DNA of 52,007 nucleotides from Xenorhabdus eapokensis (GCF_001908105.1 NZ_MKGQ01000020.1:18365-70371), one strand, 5' to 3'; shown: positions 32,426 to 46,519, numbered from the stretch's first letter. Made by a program: numbers and translations. The notes: a model not told the origin generated them from the letters alone.

Positions 32426-32752
32426 ATCTTTTCCGTTTAGTGTGACAACCTCAGTGGTCACATTATTCTTTTAAAATTAATAACAAATCATGTGATTAAT
32501 GAATGAAAAAATCACATAAAGAAATAAAATCTTGCTTAGTTATGCAGTAGAAACTTTGATTGTCAAGTCACATAGCAACAATCGAAACTGTGAGTTTTTT
32601 GAGGATATATTGAGTTTAGTTCAGACATCATACTTGAAAATAACTATGATCTGTTTGCAGAAAAAAATGATAAATTCATTACTTGCAAATTATCCAAATG
32701 TGGTGAGATCTGCCTTTATAAGACAGATCTCTGATAGTTAACTACAACACCA
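32426..32752. other. Spacer between hsdM and glmS (327 bases without a gene)
   Basis: AT-rich spacer expected to hold the hsdM promoter and the glmS 3' end signals. It contains an 8-base hairpin at 32705-32731. The plus-strand frame at 32532-32741 has no coding support. The glmS-proximal side is where Tn7-type elements insert. I recognise no transposon end here. Confidence 0.5.
32705..32731 (-). terminator. Hairpin just downstream of glmS
   Basis: Arms GAGATCTG and CAGATCTC (8 bases, 11-base loop) lie 22 bases past the glmS stop. No T-run follows on the minus strand, so termination is uncertain. Confidence 0.4.
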
Positions 32753-32790
32753 TCACTCCACCGTCACCGACTTCGCCAAGTTCCTCGGCT
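32728..32790 (-). other. attTn7-type site at the glmS 3' end
   Basis: The glmS C-terminus ([11 protein letters not shown]) is the conserved sequence bound by TnsD of Tn7; Tn7 inserts about 25 bases beyond the stop. The site is inferred from family knowledge. An accessory block (restriction-modification and toxin-antitoxin genes) starts directly beyond it. Confidence 0.5.
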
Positions 32791-34582
32791 GATCCACGTC
32801 TGTGCCTTTGATCAATGCAACGTGGTAAGACAGTAATTGCAGTGGCACGGTATAAAAGATCGGTGCGATCAGCTCTTCTACGTGTGGCAGGGAGATGATC
32901 TTCATGTTTTCGCTGTTGGTGAAACCCGCATCCTGATCGGCGAAGACATACAACAAACCGCCACGGGCACGAACTTCTTCGATATTGGATTTTAATTTTT
33001 CCAGCAGTTCATTGTTCGGTGCAACGATGATCACTGGCATATCCGCGTCGATCAATGCCAATGGACCATGTTTCAATTCACCAGCAGCGTAGGCTTCTGC
33101 GTGAATATAGGAGATCTCTTTCAGTTTCAGTGCACCTTCAACCGCGATCGGGTATTGATCACCACGGCCAAGGAACAAGGCATGATGTTTTTCAGAGAAA
33201 TCTTCTGCCAATGCTTCAATCAGCTTGTCTTTGGATAACATGCTTTCAATGCGGCTTGGCAGGGCATGTAGGGCATGGACAATATCTTGTTCCAATGCAG
33301 TATCCGCGCCTTTCAGGCGTCCCATGTAAGCCACCAGCATCAGCAATACAGTTAGCTGGGTGGTAAAGGCTTTAGTGGATGCCACGCCGATTTCAGCCCC
33401 TGCTTTGGTCATCAGGGCAAATTCAGATTCACGTACCAAAGAGGAACCGGCGACGTTACAGATGGTCAACGAAGTCAGATAACCCAGTTCTTTGGATAAA
33501 CGCAGGGCTGCCAAGGTATCAGCCGTTTCGCCAGATTGGGACAGCGTGATTAGCAGGCTTCCTTTACGGCGCGCCGGCTTGCGGTAACGAAATTCAGACG
33601 CGATTTCAACATCACATGGAATACCTGCCAGTGATTCGAACCAGTAGCGCGAAACCATTCCTGCATTGTAGGAAGTACCGCAAGCAACGATTTGAATATG
33701 CTCAACTTGAGACAGCAATTGCGCAGCATTAACGCTCAGTTCTGACAGATTTACCTGACCATTGCTCAAACGGCCTTCCAATGTGCTTTTGATCGCCATT
33801 GGCTGTTCGTAAATCTCTTTCTGCATGTAGTGACGGTATACACCTTTATCACCTGCATCGTACTGAACGTTGGATTCAATTTGTTCACGTTCAACTGCTT
33901 CGCCCTGTATATCAAAGATGCGAACGGTACGGCGAGTGATTTCTGCGATATCTCCCTCTTCCAGATAGATAAAGCGACGAGTCACCGGTAGTAACGCTAA
34001 TTGGTCAGATGCAAGGAAATTTTCCCCTACACCAAGGCCAATTACTAATGGGCTGCCAGAACGCGCAGCGATCAGCACATCAGGATGACGGCTATCCATA
34101 ATTACAGTGCCATAAGCGCCACGCAATTTTGGAATCACACGCTGCACCACTTCCAACAGTGAACCACTTTGTTTCTGTTCCCAGTGAACAAGATGAGCGA
34201 TCGTTTCTGTATCTGTATCAGAAGAGAAGATATAACCACGCGCTTTCAATTCTTCGCGCAGTTCTTCGTGGTTTTCAATAATGCCGTTATGCACAACCGC
34301 AATGTGTTCAGAAACATGAGGATGAGCATTACGTTCACTTGGTTCACCGTGAGTCGCCCAACGAGTATGAGCGATCCCCGTGCCGCCAATAACCGGCTGT
34401 TTGTCTGCTTCATCAGCCAGCATCTGCACTTTACCCACTTCACGCAGGCGGGTCATACGGTTTTCACTGTCAACGACAGCTATACCCGCAGAGTCATAAC
34501 CACGATATTCCAGGCGACGAAGACCTTCGATCAGTATTTCTGCAATATCCCGTTGTGCTACTGCACCAACAATTCCACACAT
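32753..34582 (-). CDS. glmS: Glutamine--fructose-6-phosphate aminotransferase (isomerizing)
   Basis: The 609-residue enzyme begins [12 protein letters not shown], with Cys2 as the glutaminase nucleophile. The C-terminal half has two SIS sugar-isomerase domains ([22 protein letters not shown]) and ends LAKSVTVE. It makes glucosamine-6-phosphate, the entry to UDP-GlcNAc, peptidoglycan and LPS. It follows glmU after a 140-base spacer rich in hairpins, as in E. coli where glmS is separately regulated by small RNA. Confidence 0.98.
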   Translation of the reverse strand: MCGIVGAVAQRDIAEILIEGLRRLEYRGYDSAGIAVVDSENRMTRLREVGKVQMLADEADKQPVIGGTGIAHTRWATHGEPSERNAHPHVSEHIAVVHNGIIENHEELREELKARGYIFSSDTDTETIAHLVHWEQKQSGSLLEVVQRVIPKLRGAYGTVIMDSRHPDVLIAARSGSPLVIGLGVGENFLASDQLALLPVTRRFIYLEEGDIAEITRRTVRIFDIQGEAVEREQIESNVQYDAGDKGVYRHYMQKEIYEQPMAIKSTLEGRLSNGQVNLSELSVNAAQLLSQVEHIQIVACGTSYNAGMVSRYWFESLAGIPCDVEIASEFRYRKPARRKGSLLITLSQSGETADTLAALRLSKELGYLTSLTICNVAGSSLVRESEFALMTKAGAEIGVASTKAFTTQLTVLLMLVAYMGRLKGADTALEQDIVHALHALPSRIESMLSKDKLIEALAEDFSEKHHALFLGRGDQYPIAVEGALKLKEISYIHAEAYAAGELKHGPLALIDADMPVIIVAPNNELLEKLKSNIEEVRARGGLLYVFADQDAGFTNSENMKIISLPHVEELIAPIFYTVPLQLLSYHVALIKGTDVDQPRNLAKSVTVE

Positions 34583-34602
34583 TTTGTTTTATTCCCAAAA
34601 AC

Positions 34603-34624
34603 AGGGCTAAACAACGCCCTTTTT
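34603..34624. promoter_or_regulatory. Hairpin in the glmS leader
   Basis: Arms AGGGC and GCCCT with an 8-base loop end 21 bases before the glmS start; on the minus strand the second arm is followed by GTTTTT. It could attenuate transcription or act as a translational control hairpin. The regulatory role is inference. Confidence 0.45.
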
Positions 34625-34647
34625 ATGTCGCACAACCTGATTGTCCT

Positions 34648-34675
34648 ACGGCAAATCGCGTTTCGACTTTGCCGT
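34648..34675. promoter_or_regulatory. Second hairpin in the glmU-glmS spacer
   Basis: Arms ACGGCAAA and TTTGCCGT (8 bases), with an inner TCG/CGA pairing, lie about 65 bases before glmS. Enterobacterial glmU-glmS spacers contain structures processed by RNase E and used by the GlmZ sRNA; a similar role is possible here. Confidence 0.45.
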
Positions 34676-34722
34676 CCCCGAGCTTTGTAGAGATGGGGAT
34701 TTTTATTATGGATATATCTTAA

Positions 34723-36123
34723 TTATTTTTTCTTCACTGGACGCTGCCAGTTTTTAATATGAGTTTGCTTTACGCGACTGATAACCAATTCGTTCTCAGC
34801 AATGTCTTTTGTTACTGTGGTTCCGGCACCAATCGTCGCGCCTTTCGCTACCATAACTGGCGCAACAAGTTGGGTGTCAGAACCAACAAAAACATCATCA
34901 CCAATGATGGTCTTAAATTTATTGGCGCCATCATAGTTACAAGTAATGGTTCCCGCACCAATATTTACATTATTGCCAATTTCAGAATCACCAAGATAAG
35001 TCAGGTGACCAGCCTTGGAACCTTTGCCAAGCGAGGATTTTTTCATTTCAACGAAATTGCCAACGTGAGCTTTTTCCGCCAATTTGGAGCCAGGGCGTAA
35101 ACGGGCAAAAGGCCCAATAGTGCATTCAGCCGCAATTTCAGAATCTTCAATGATAGTGTAGGGGTCAATGACTGCCCCATCACCAATAACACAATTTTTC
35201 AGGATACAACCAGAGCCAATCTGAACATTATTTCCCAGTGTGACATGACCTTTAATAATCACATTGGTATCAATCACCACATCTCGACCATGTTCTAATG
35301 TTCCGCGCAGATCAAAACGAGCAGGATCTAACAACATGACGCCCGCCAGCAGTAATTTTTCTGCTTGTTCAGATTGGTAAATACGCTCTAAGGCAGAAAG
35401 TTGCAGGCGATTGTTGACCCCTTCCATCTCACTTAAACGGCTTGGGTGTACGGCCTTGATTTGACGGCCTTCTTTGTGTGCAAGCGCAATAACATCCGTC
35501 AGGTAATATTCTCCCTGTGCGTTATTGTTTTCCAACCGGGATAACCAACGTTTCAAATCACCGCCATTTGCGACCAAAATACCGGTATTAATCTCGTTAA
35601 TTTTGCGCTGTGCTTCCGTTGCATCTTTCTGTTCGATAATGCCCGTCACTTCACCATCTTCACGAATGATACGACCATAACCTGTTGGATTATCCAGAAT
35701 TGCTGTTAATAAACCAATTCCACCCTCTGGCTTGGCTTCAATCAAACGCGCCAAAGTATCTTTGCCAATCAAGGGCACATCACCGTAAAGGATCAGAATA
35801 TCTTCATTATCCGAAAAATGCGGAGCCGCTTGCTGCATGGCATGACCCGTGCCAAGCTGTTCAGCTTGCAGTACCCAATTGAGATCCTGGTTGGGAAGTG
35901 CTTGTTTCATCAAATCACCACCATGCCCATAAACCAAGTGAATATTTTGGGCACCTAACTCCATTGCGGTATCAATAACATGCTGAACCATCGGCTTACC
36001 GGCTAGCAAGTGCAGAACTTTAGGAAGCGCGGAATACATGCGAGTTCCCTTGCCAGCGGCAAGGATCACGACACTTTTTGTACCGACACTATTTACGTTG
36101 TCATTATTTGCAATCACAGACAT
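34723..36123 (-). CDS. glmU: Bifunctional UDP-N-acetylglucosamine pyrophosphorylase / glucosamine-1-phosphate acetyltransferase
   Basis: ATG 36123 is chosen: AGG lies before it and the uridyltransferase motif [18 protein letters not shown] then begins near residue 20; the product is 466 residues (456 in E. coli). An N-terminal Rossmann-like domain is followed by a left-handed beta-helix of hexapeptide repeats ([36 protein letters not shown]). It acetylates GlcN-1-P and then forms UDP-GlcNAc. It lies downstream of atpC and a strong terminator. Confidence 0.97.
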   Translation of the reverse strand: MSVIANNDNVNSVGTKSVVILAAGKGTRMYSALPKVLHLLAGKPMVQHVIDTAMELGAQNIHLVYGHGGDLMKQALPNQDLNWVLQAEQLGTGHAMQQAAPHFSDNEDILILYGDVPLIGKDTLARLIEAKPEGGIGLLTAILDNPTGYGRIIREDGEVTGIIEQKDATEAQRKINEINTGILVANGGDLKRWLSRLENNNAQGEYYLTDVIALAHKEGRQIKAVHPSRLSEMEGVNNRLQLSALERIYQSEQAEKLLLAGVMLLDPARFDLRGTLEHGRDVVIDTNVIIKGHVTLGNNVQIGSGCILKNCVIGDGAVIDPYTIIEDSEIAAECTIGPFARLRPGSKLAEKAHVGNFVEMKKSSLGKGSKAGHLTYLGDSEIGNNVNIGAGTITCNYDGANKFKTIIGDDVFVGSDTQLVAPVMVAKGATIGAGTTVTKDIAENELVISRVKQTHIKNWQRPVKKK

Positions 36124-36202
36124 AAGAAACCTGACAATCCCAATTTTTAAGTATGAAAGTAAACCTGTTTGCGAAATAAATTGCCACATATTTCGCAATG
36201 CA

Positions 36203-36236
36203 AAAAAGCCAGTTAGTTTTCACCAACTGGCTTTTT
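36203..36236 (-). terminator. Strong intrinsic terminator after the atp operon
   Basis: Twelve-base arms AAAAAGCCAGTT and AACTGGCTTTTT with a 10-base loop; the minus strand ends in a T-run. It lies between atpC and glmU. Confidence 0.92.
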
Positions 36237-36263
36237 ATCTAACTGCCTATACCCTTTGGTACA

Positions 36264-36686
36264 TTACATCATTTTTTTTGTCAGCTCGATAACGCGAAGT
36301 TTCGCGATCGCTTTCGACAATTCAGCAGATGCCTGAGCATAATCAACATCGCCGTGAGAATTACGGATGTGTTCTTCTGCCTTGCGCTTGGCTTCAAGCA
36401 CTTTAGCTTCGTCCAAATCCTTACCACGGATCGCTGTATCGGCCAGTACGATAACGCCGTTTGGCTGAACTTCAAGAATACCACCTGACAGGTAGATAAA
36501 TTCTTCTTCACCAAACTGCTTAACAATACGTATCATGCCCGGTTTTATGGCAGTAAGCAGTGGTGTGTGTTGAGGATAGATCCCCAGCTCACCTTCACTA
36601 CCTGTCACCTGAATTTTCTGTACCAGCCCTTCAAACATCTGTTTTTCAGCACTGACTACGTTCAGGGAGAACGTCATTGCAGCCAT
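36264..36686 (-). CDS. atpC: ATP synthase F1 epsilon subunit
   Basis: The 140-residue subunit has [17 protein letters not shown] and [21 protein letters not shown] at the N-terminal beta sandwich and a C-terminal helical hairpin. It is part of the central rotor stalk and inhibits hydrolysis. GGGAGGT precedes the ATG. Last gene of the atp operon, 21 bases after atpD. Confidence 0.97.
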   Translation of the reverse strand: MAAMTFSLNVVSAEKQMFEGLVQKIQVTGSEGELGIYPQHTPLLTAIKPGMIRIVKQFGEEEFIYLSGGILEVQPNGVIVLADTAIRGKDLDEAKVLEAKRKAEEHIRNSHGDVDYAQASAELSKAIAKLRVIELTKKMM

Positions 36687-36707
36687 ATCAACCTCCCGTC
36701 AGCCGTA

Positions 36708-38117
<1,410 letters not shown>

Positions 38118-38124
38118 CTAGCTG

Positions 38125-38988
38125 TTAAACCGCAGAAGCACCCGAAACGATTTCGGTGAGTTCCTGAGTGATGCTGGCCTGACGAGCCTTGTTGTAAACC
38201 AACTGCAACTCTTTGATCAGGTTGCCACCGTTATCGGTCGCGGCTTTCATCGCTACCATTCGTGCGGCCTGTTCACTAGCCAGGTTTTCAACGACGCCTT
38301 GATAAACTTGCGCTTCTATATAGCGGCGCAGCAGGGTATCCAACAGCGCCTTAGGATCAGGTTCATACAAATAGTCCCAAGACTTCTTCTTCAGTGTTTC
38401 ATCGTCTCCGGCTGGCAGAGGCAATAACTGAGTGATCGTCGGAACCTGAGACATTGTATTCATGAACTTGTTTGTCACTATATACAGTTTATCCAGACGT
38501 CCTTCGTCATATGCTTGCATCATGACGTGGACTGGCCCGATCAGTTCGGATAATGACGGGTTATCTCCCATCCCTGTTACTTGAGCAACGATGTTGCCAC
38601 CAACAGAAGAAAAGAAGGAAACCGCTTTTGATCCAATAAGCGCCAAATCAACTTGGACGTTTTTATCAGACCAGTCTTTCATTTCTATCAGCAATTTTTT
38701 GAACACGTTAATGTTCAAACCGCCACATAAACCACGATCAGTCGAAACAACCACGTACCCAACACGCTTGACTTCGCGCTCTTCAAGGTATGGATGTTTG
38801 TATTCCAGATTACCTAACGCAAGGTGTCCAATCACATTGCGAATGGTTTCTGCATAAGGACGGCTGGCCGCCATGCGATCCTGCGTTTTACGCATTTTGG
38901 ACGCGGCGACCATCTCCATCGCTTTAGTGATTTTTTGCGTGTTCTGCACACTGGCGATTTTGGTACGTATCTCTTTTGCGCCGGCCAT
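38125..38988 (-). CDS. atpG: ATP synthase F1 gamma subunit
   Basis: ATG 38988 ([19 protein letters not shown]) is preceded by GGAGAAG and gives 287 residues as in E. coli. The longer frame starting at 39021 lies just before it and lacks homology. The C-terminal [15 protein letters not shown] helix belongs to the rotor shaft. It transmits rotation between Fo and F1. Confidence 0.97.
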   Translation of the reverse strand: MAGAKEIRTKIASVQNTQKITKAMEMVAASKMRKTQDRMAASRPYAETIRNVIGHLALGNLEYKHPYLEEREVKRVGYVVVSTDRGLCGGLNINVFKKLLIEMKDWSDKNVQVDLALIGSKAVSFFSSVGGNIVAQVTGMGDNPSLSELIGPVHVMMQAYDEGRLDKLYIVTNKFMNTMSQVPTITQLLPLPAGDDETLKKKSWDYLYEPDPKALLDTLLRRYIEAQVYQGVVENLASEQAARMVAMKAATDNGGNLIKELQLVYNKARQASITQELTEIVSGASAV

Positions 38989-39060
38989 TTCTGCTTCTCC
39001 GAATTCAACCAGACGGCCCATGTTTTTTCATTAAATAGAATCAAACAGGGCCGAATAGTG

Positions 39061-40602
39061 TTACCAGGACTGAGTCGCCTTGAAGGATTCCAACAGAGCT
39101 TTCAGCTTCGCTTCGATCTCTCCATTGTAATCACCAGACTGGTCAATCTCTTTCAGAAGATCAGCATGTTCACGGTTAGCATACGCCAACAGTGCAGCTT
39201 CGAAACTGACCACTTTTGCGATTTCGATATCTTCCAAATAACCACGCTCAGCAGCAAACAGAGACAGAGCCTGCTGTGCAATAGACATCGGCTGATACTG
39301 TTTCTGTTTCAGCAACTCAGTGACTTTCTGACCATGATCCAACTGCTTACGCGTTGCATCATCCAGATCAGAAGCAAACTGGGAGAATGCAGCCAGTTCG
39401 CGGTACTGAGCCAGAGCGGTACGAATACCACCAGACAGTTTCTTGATGATCTTAGTCTGAGCAGCACCACCGACACGGGATACGGAAATCCCTGGGTTAA
39501 CCGCTGGACGGATACCTGAGTTGAACAGAGACGATTCAAGGAAGATCTGACCATCAGTGATGGAGATAACGTTTGTTGGTACGAACGCAGAAACGTCACC
39601 CGCCTGAGTTTCAATGATTGGCAGTGCAGTCAGAGAACCTGTTTTACCTTTCACTTCACCATTAGTGAATTTTTCAACGTATTCAGCGTTAACACGCGCT
39701 GCACGCTCCAGCAAACGGGAGTGCAGGTAGAAAACGTCACCAGGGTATGCTTCACGTCCAGGTGGACGACGCAGCAACAGGGAAATCTGACGGTATGCGA
39801 CAGCCTGTTTAGACAAGTCATCGTAAACAATCAGTGCATCTTCACCACGATCACGGAAGTATTCACCCATCGCACAACCAGAGTAGGGTGCCAGATATTG
39901 CAGAGCCGCAGATTCAGAAGCGGATGCCACAACAACGATAGTGTTTTCCAGTGCGTCGTGTTCTTCCAGCTTACGAACTACGTTAGCAATGGTAGACGCT
40001 TTCTGACCAATCGCAACATAGACACATTTAATACCAGAATTACGCTGGTTGATGATCGCATCAATAGCCAGAGCAGTTTTACCGGTCTGACGGTCACCGA
40101 TGACCAGCTCACGCTGACCACGGCCAATTGGGATCATGGCATCAACGGATTTGTAACCTGTCTGGACAGGCTGGTCAACGGATTGACGATCGATAACACC
40201 TGGTGCGATAACTTCTACCGGTGAGAAACCATCATTCTCAATAGCGCCTTTGCCATCAATTGGCTCACCCAGTGTGTTAACAACACGACCCAGCAGGCCA
40301 CGACCAACAGGCACTTCCAAAATACGGCCAGTACATTTGACTTTCATGCCTTCGGCCAAGTCAGCATACGGCCCCATCACAACCGCACCTACAGAGTCGC
40401 GCTCCAGGTTCAGTGCAATTGCGTAACGGTTGCCAGGCAGAGAAAGCATTTCACCCTGCATGACATCGGCTAAACCGTGGATACGAATAATCCCGTCGTT
40501 AACGGAAACAATCGTACCTTCATTGTGAGCTTCGCTCACGACATTGAACTGAGCAATACGCTGTTTGATCAGTTCGCTGATTTCGGTGGAATTCAGTTGC
40601 AT
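39061..40602 (-). CDS. atpA: ATP synthase F1 alpha subunit
   Basis: The 513-residue subunit begins [19 protein letters not shown] and has P-loop [13 protein letters not shown] and the [12 protein letters not shown] region. It forms the non-catalytic nucleotide sites of the F1 hexamer. It sits 14 bases after atpH. Confidence 0.98.
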   Translation of the reverse strand: MQLNSTEISELIKQRIAQFNVVSEAHNEGTIVSVNDGIIRIHGLADVMQGEMLSLPGNRYAIALNLERDSVGAVVMGPYADLAEGMKVKCTGRILEVPVGRGLLGRVVNTLGEPIDGKGAIENDGFSPVEVIAPGVIDRQSVDQPVQTGYKSVDAMIPIGRGQRELVIGDRQTGKTALAIDAIINQRNSGIKCVYVAIGQKASTIANVVRKLEEHDALENTIVVVASASESAALQYLAPYSGCAMGEYFRDRGEDALIVYDDLSKQAVAYRQISLLLRRPPGREAYPGDVFYLHSRLLERAARVNAEYVEKFTNGEVKGKTGSLTALPIIETQAGDVSAFVPTNVISITDGQIFLESSLFNSGIRPAVNPGISVSRVGGAAQTKIIKKLSGGIRTALAQYRELAAFSQFASDLDDATRKQLDHGQKVTELLKQKQYQPMSIAQQALSLFAAERGYLEDIEIAKVVSFEAALLAYANREHADLLKEIDQSGDYNGEIEAKLKALLESFKATQSW

Positions 40603-40616
40603 ATGCTCCAGTCCCC

Positions 40617-41150
40617 TTAAGACTGCAAGACGTCTGTTAAACGATCCAGACGGCCACGAATACTGCCATCTATTACCATGTCACCTGCACGGATAATGAC
40701 ACCGGCAATAACAGACTTGTCAATTTTGCAATTCAGCTTCACTTTGCGTGACAGACGTTTTTCCATCGCCGCAGAAATTTTAGCCTGCTGCTGCTCATTC
40801 AGTTCGGACGCAGAAGCCACTTCAACATTGATAGTCGATTCAAGTGACGCACGCAATTGGATAAATTGCTGGAAGACTTCTGGCAGTACCAGTAAGCGAC
40901 CATTTTCTGCCATTACACGAATAAAGTTCTGAGCATGCTCATCAACCTGCTCACCACAAAGGGTGATAAAGGTTTTGGCTAACGTTTCCGGTGCTAATGA
41001 ACCGGAAAGCAGCTCATCAACCTGCTCATTGCGAGTAACCTCAGCAATGAACGCCAGCATATTCTGCCAGTGTTCAAGCGACTGGTGTTCTACAGCAAAG
41101 TCAAAAGCTGCTTTGGCGTAGGGGCGAGCTACCGTAGCGAATTCAGACAT
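40617..41150 (-). CDS. atpH: ATP synthase F1 delta subunit
   Basis: The 177-residue subunit has [15 protein letters not shown] at the N-terminus and [20 protein letters not shown] at the end. It connects F1 to the b-subunit stator stalk. GGAGGG precedes the ATG, 12 bases after atpF. Confidence 0.97.
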   Translation of the reverse strand: MSEFATVARPYAKAAFDFAVEHQSLEHWQNMLAFIAEVTRNEQVDELLSGSLAPETLAKTFITLCGEQVDEHAQNFIRVMAENGRLLVLPEVFQQFIQLRASLESTINVEVASASELNEQQQAKISAAMEKRLSRKVKLNCKIDKSVIAGVIIRAGDMVIDGSIRGRLDRLTDVLQS

Positions 41151-41162
41151 GCCCCTCCCTCC

Positions 41163-41633
41163 TTACAGTTCAGCGACCAGTTTATCAACGATGTCGCTGT
41201 TAGCAGCTTCATCCACGGAACGTTCGATGATTTTCTCGGCACCTGCGATCGCCAGCATCGCAACCTGTTTACGTAACTCTTCACGAGCGCGCTTGCGTTC
41301 AGCTTCAATTTCAGCATGAGCTTGCGCTACAATTCTGTTACGTTCCAGCTCTGCTTCTGCTTTAGCATCATCAATAATTTGGGCTTTTTGTTTATTAGCC
41401 TGCTCAATGATAACTTGTGCATCAGCTTTCGCTTTTTTCAGTTGGTCGGTCGCATTGGCTTGCGCTAAGTCCAGGTTCTTTTTGGCACGCTCTGCTGAAG
41501 CCAAACCGTCAGCAATCTCTTTCTGACGTTTTTCAATGGCCGCCATAATTGGTGGCCATACGTACTTCATGCAGAACAAAACAAACAGGACAAACGCTAA
41601 GGCCTGGCCGAGGATTGTTGCGTTAATATTCAC
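41163..41633 (-). CDS. atpF: ATP synthase Fo b subunit
   Basis: The 156-residue protein has one N-terminal membrane helix ([19 protein letters not shown]) followed by a long charged coiled coil. Two copies form the peripheral stator stalk. It begins 58 bases after atpE. Confidence 0.97.
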   Translation of the reverse strand: MNINATILGQALAFVLFVLFCMKYVWPPIMAAIEKRQKEIADGLASAERAKKNLDLAQANATDQLKKAKADAQVIIEQANKQKAQIIDDAKAEAELERNRIVAQAHAEIEAERKRAREELRKQVAMLAIAGAEKIIERSVDEAANSDIVDKLVAEL

Positions 41634-41691
41634 GACACAATACCTCTATTTCAATTAATGAATTGGCGTAATTTTAAGTTCTGCTATTTTA

Positions 41692-41949
<258 letters not shown>

Positions 41950-41982
41950 TCAAGTTAAAACACAATTATTGATTGATAAAAA

Positions 41983-43216
<1,234 letters not shown>

Positions 43217-43319
43217 GACTTTTGTTTTCTCCCTGTAGTACACCATCACATATCAGGCTCTGCTGAATGTTGTATAAAACTGGCTTTGCTTAAGAGTGTC
43301 AAGTGACAAAAACGTGCAA

Positions 43320-43347
43320 ATTATACGGGCAGCTAAAATGAATTCAA
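43320..43347 (-). promoter_or_regulatory. Candidate sigma-70 promoter of the atp operon
   Basis: On the minus strand TTGAAT (43347-43342) and TATAAT (43325-43320) are 16 bases apart, followed by a leader of about 95 bases to the atpI ATG. The match to consensus is good. Confidence 0.65.
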
Positions 43348-43461
43348 TCCATAAGTAGCGAAAAAGTGAATAATTATTTAAATTTCTAACTTTGGTGCTA
43401 GATCGCTCACAAATACCATTTAATATTCTGCAATGACTAATGGTATTGCCTTTAAATTAAA

Positions 43462-43477
43462 CGTGATATACATCACA
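43462..43477. promoter_or_regulatory. CRP-like binding site
   Basis: CGTGATATACATCACA matches the CRP half-sites GTGA-N6-TCAC perfectly. It is about 155 bases upstream of the predicted atpI start site, farther than usual for direct activation. Confidence 0.5.
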
Positions 43478-43748
43478 TTAAACAAAACCCATTAATTATA
43501 TTTATCATTAATTATGTGATAAAAATCTTTTATTTTTTTCAACAGAAATCAATCTATTAATATTACACCTATGAAGTTTTATCTGGTATATCGATAAAAA
43601 AGGTTAAATGATTATTTTACTCACTTTCTCTAAAATTTATTTATAAAGAAAATCGATGGCAATCTTTAAAAAGAGAAACGCTATCAATATAAAAATATTG
43701 TTGGTTTTCTGTAAATAATCAGTAAATAAAGTTGAATCCATAGCAGAG

Positions 43749-43813
43749 AATAATGAGTAACGCCCGTTACATTTTAAATGTAGTTGACGTTACTCATTAT
43801 TTAGATTTTTTTT
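43749..43813. terminator. Large hairpin with plus-strand T-run downstream of rsmG
   Basis: Perfect 14-base arms AATAATGAGTAACG and CGTTACTCATTATT enclose a 25-base loop that itself contains TACATTT/AAATGTA. On the plus strand TAGA and eight T follow, giving a good terminator; on the minus strand it lies 27 bases past the rsmG stop and may end the mnmG-rsmG transcript. Confidence 0.7.
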
Positions 43814-43827
43814 GACAAATAGCAAAG

Positions 43828-44448
43828 TTAGTTTGACTTAAGTATTACCAGATGACGCTGTTCGTCTAACTCTGCAACCTGGAGAGGAATGACGGTGTCG
43901 AGCACCACCCCTGTTGGCAATTGAGATAATTCTTCTGCTGGCAATACGCCTTTCAAGGCATAAAAACGCCCTTCAAGTGGTTTAGGAAGATGACTGCACC
44001 ATGACAACATGTCTTGCAACGAAGCAAACGCACGGCTAATCACGCCATCAAAGGGAGGCTCAGGAATAAATTCTTCAACCCGACTTTGTACCGGTTCAAT
44101 ATTGTTCAAGCCTAGTTCATGTTGAACCTGACGCAAAAAGCAAACCCGTTTTCCCAAACTATCCAATAAAGTGAAATGAGAATCTGGGCGTACAATTGCC
44201 AGTGGGATGCCTGGCAAGCCAGGCCCTGTTCCCACATCAATAAAACGCGTTCCATGCAGGAATGGATTAACAACGATGCTATCCATAATATGCCGAACCA
44301 GCATCTGTTCCGGATCACGGACAGATGTCAGGTTGTAAGCCTTGTTCCATTTATTCAGCATGTCAACATAGGCAATAAGCTGTTGTTTTTGTTCCAGTGT
44401 TAACTGAAGTTCAGTTTTCGCCAGTAGTGATTCCAATTTGTTAAGCAA
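43828..44448 (-). CDS. rsmG: 16S rRNA (guanine527-N7)-methyltransferase RsmG
   Basis: The 206-residue methyltransferase has SAM motif [16 protein letters not shown] and [13 protein letters not shown]. It methylates G527 of 16S rRNA; loss gives low-level streptomycin resistance. It lies 11 bases after mnmG. Confidence 0.97.
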   Translation of the reverse strand: MLNKLESLLAKTELQLTLEQKQQLIAYVDMLNKWNKAYNLTSVRDPEQMLVRHIMDSIVVNPFLHGTRFIDVGTGPGLPGIPLAIVRPDSHFTLLDSLGKRVCFLRQVQHELGLNNIEPVQSRVEEFIPEPPFDGVISRAFASLQDMLSWCSHLPKPLEGRFYALKGVLPAEELSQLPTGVVLDTVIPLQVAELDEQRHLVILKSN

Positions 44449-44459
44449 AATTCGTCCCC

Positions 44460-46349
44460 TTAGGCGCTACGACGCAATAGACCTTGTTTTTTCAGCCATA
44501 CCAGCAAAATAGAAATTGCTGCCGGAGTGATGCCTGAAATCCGTGAAGCCTGGCCAATTGAACTGGGTTTATGGTCATTTAGTTTTGCAATAACTTCATT
44601 GGAAAGCCCACTCACTTGTTGATAATCCAAATCAACAGGCAGTGCGGTATTTTCATGACGTAACTGTTTTTCGATCTCTTCTTGCTGACGGGCGATGTAG
44701 CCTTCATATTTCACTTGAATTTCAACCTGATCCGCCGCTTGAGGCTCAGTCAGTCCAGGAGAGAAACGGGGTAATGACGTTAGCAATTCATAATTCATCT
44801 CAGGGCGGCGCAGCAAATCTTCACCATTGGCTTCTTTTGATAGCGGTGTTTTCAACATCTGGTTGATATCCTCTAAGTTATCAGAGTGAGGATGAACCCA
44901 GATATTGCGCAAGCGCTGGCGTTCCTGTTCGATCATTTCAAATTTGCGGCAGTAATGTTCCCAACGGAGATCATCAACCAAGCCAAGTTTGCGGCCTTGT
45001 TCAGTCAGTCGAAGATCCGCATTGTCTTCACGCAGCATCAAACGATATTCAGCGCGGGAGGTGAACATGCGGTAAGGCTCTTTCGTGCCGAGTGTGCACA
45101 GATCATCGACCAATACGCCAATATAAGCCTGATCACGGCGTGGGAACCAACCTTCTTCACCATTGGCATAGCGTGCAGCATTGAGACCAGCCAGTAATCC
45201 TTGTGCAGCCGCTTCTTCATATCCTGTGGTGCCGTTGATCTGACCAGCAAAGAATAAACCGTGAATAAATTTACTTTCCAGTGTTTGTTTTAAATCACGT
45301 GGATCAAAGAAGTCATATTCGATCGCGTAACCAGGGCGAATGATGCGGGCATTCTCCATACCTTTCATGGAATGAACAATTTGCATCTGAACGTCAAATG
45401 GCAGACTGGTCGAAATGCCGTTTGGATAGATTTCGTTACTGGTCAGCCCTTCTGGTTCCAGGAAGATCTGGTGAGCGTTACGATCCGCAAAACGCATGAC
45501 TTTGTCTTCGATGGAAGGACAGTAACGAGGACCGATCCCTTCGATGATCCCTGCGTACATTGGACTGCGATCCAAGTTATTGCGGATCACTTCATGGGTT
45601 TTTTCATTGGTATGTGTGATATAGCACGGGATCTGCCGTGGATGTTGATCGACATTACCCATGAATGAAAATACAGGTGTCGGATTATCGCCAAGTTGTT
45701 GTTCAAGCTGGCTAAAATCAATGGTTCGTGCATCAATGCGAGGTGGTGTCCCTGTTTTCAGGCGAGCTACGCGCAAAGGCAGTTCACGCAAACGGTGAGA
45801 CAATGAGATCGCAGGCGGATCCCCCGCTCGTCCTCCACTGTAATTTTCCAATCCGATGTGAATTTTTCCATCAAGGAAAGTTCCTACGGTCAGAACTACA
45901 GATTTAGCCTTGAATTTCAAACCCATACGAGTAACAACACCGGTAACCGTGTCGTTTTCAACAATGAGATCTTCAACGGGTTGCTGGAAGATCATTAAGT
46001 TAGGTTGATTTTCCAGCGCTGTTCTTACAGCTTGTCGGTAAAGTACTCGATCCGCTTGTGCTCGTGTTGCCCGAACAGCCGGACCTTTGCTGGCATTGAG
46101 TGTTCTAAACTGAATACCGGCTTGATCCGTAGCTTTCGCCATTAGGCCGCCAAGTGCATCGATCTCTTTTACCAGATGCCCTTTACCGATCCCACCAATG
46201 GCTGGATTACATGACATCTGGCCCAAAGTATCAATATTGTGAGTCAGTAGTAAGGTTTGACGCCCCATACGTGCGGAGGCCATCGCCGCTTCAGTACCGG
46301 CATGACCCCCACCGATAATGATGACGTCAAAGTGCTCTGGATAAAACAT
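44460..46349 (-). CDS. mnmG: tRNA uridine-34 modification flavoenzyme MnmG
   Basis: The 629-residue FAD protein begins [18 protein letters not shown] and has [20 protein letters not shown] and the C-terminal helical MnmE-interaction domain ([18 protein letters not shown]). With MnmE it modifies U34 of tRNA. Its position beside oriC (former gidA) is conserved, and its transcription away from the origin is known to influence initiation in E. coli. Confidence 0.98.
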   Translation of the reverse strand: MFYPEHFDVIIIGGGHAGTEAAMASARMGRQTLLLTHNIDTLGQMSCNPAIGGIGKGHLVKEIDALGGLMAKATDQAGIQFRTLNASKGPAVRATRAQADRVLYRQAVRTALENQPNLMIFQQPVEDLIVENDTVTGVVTRMGLKFKAKSVVLTVGTFLDGKIHIGLENYSGGRAGDPPAISLSHRLRELPLRVARLKTGTPPRIDARTIDFSQLEQQLGDNPTPVFSFMGNVDQHPRQIPCYITHTNEKTHEVIRNNLDRSPMYAGIIEGIGPRYCPSIEDKVMRFADRNAHQIFLEPEGLTSNEIYPNGISTSLPFDVQMQIVHSMKGMENARIIRPGYAIEYDFFDPRDLKQTLESKFIHGLFFAGQINGTTGYEEAAAQGLLAGLNAARYANGEEGWFPRRDQAYIGVLVDDLCTLGTKEPYRMFTSRAEYRLMLREDNADLRLTEQGRKLGLVDDLRWEHYCRKFEMIEQERQRLRNIWVHPHSDNLEDINQMLKTPLSKEANGEDLLRRPEMNYELLTSLPRFSPGLTEPQAADQVEIQVKYEGYIARQQEEIEKQLRHENTALPVDLDYQQVSGLSNEVIAKLNDHKPSSIGQASRISGITPAAISILLVWLKKQGLLRRSA

Positions 46350-46455
46350 GTGCGAACCTTCAATAGTGAGAATGCTTCATATGCATTGGGGAGAGAATTC
46401 TACTCAAGTTTGGACCTCAGACCAAGAGGCAAGAGATCATCATTCTTTAAAATAA

Positions 46456-46497
46456 GATCTTTTTATTTAAAGATCTCTTTATTGGATCTTTTATTAG
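46456..46497 (+). repeat. Three AT-rich 13-mers of the oriC unwinding element
   Basis: GATCTTTTTATTT (46456-46468), GATCTCTTTATTG (46472-46484) and GATCTTTTATTAG (46485-46497), each starting with a GATC. Confidence 0.9.
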
Positions 46498-46510
46498 GAT
46501 CGCGATCATC

Positions 46511-46519
46511 TGTGGATAA
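46511..46519 (+). promoter_or_regulatory. DnaA box R1 of oriC
   Basis: TGTGGATAA, a perfect consensus box 13 bases after the right 13-mer. Confidence 0.92.

Larger units (their letters stand above)
43217..43827. other. AT-rich spacer between rsmG and atpI (611 bases without a gene)
   Basis: The spacer holds the atpI promoter (43320-43347), a CRP-like site (43462-43477) and a large perfect hairpin with plus-strand T-run (43749-43813). Only short frames are present; one begins ATG 43571 but ends after 8 codons. A plus-strand small RNA ending at the hairpin is possible but no promoter was identified. Confidence 0.6.

Noticed and set aside
32532..32741. 69-codon plus-strand frame between hsdM and glmS
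   Set aside because: No family resemblance, AT-rich spacer, no convincing ribosome site.
32426..32752. Tn7 transposon ends or tns genes
   Set aside because: No characteristic Tn7 end sequence and no transposition gene were recognised, so only the hotspot is claimed.
38824..39519. 231-codon plus-strand frame across atpG and atpA
   Set aside because: Antisense to two core genes with certain identity; no recognisable domain.
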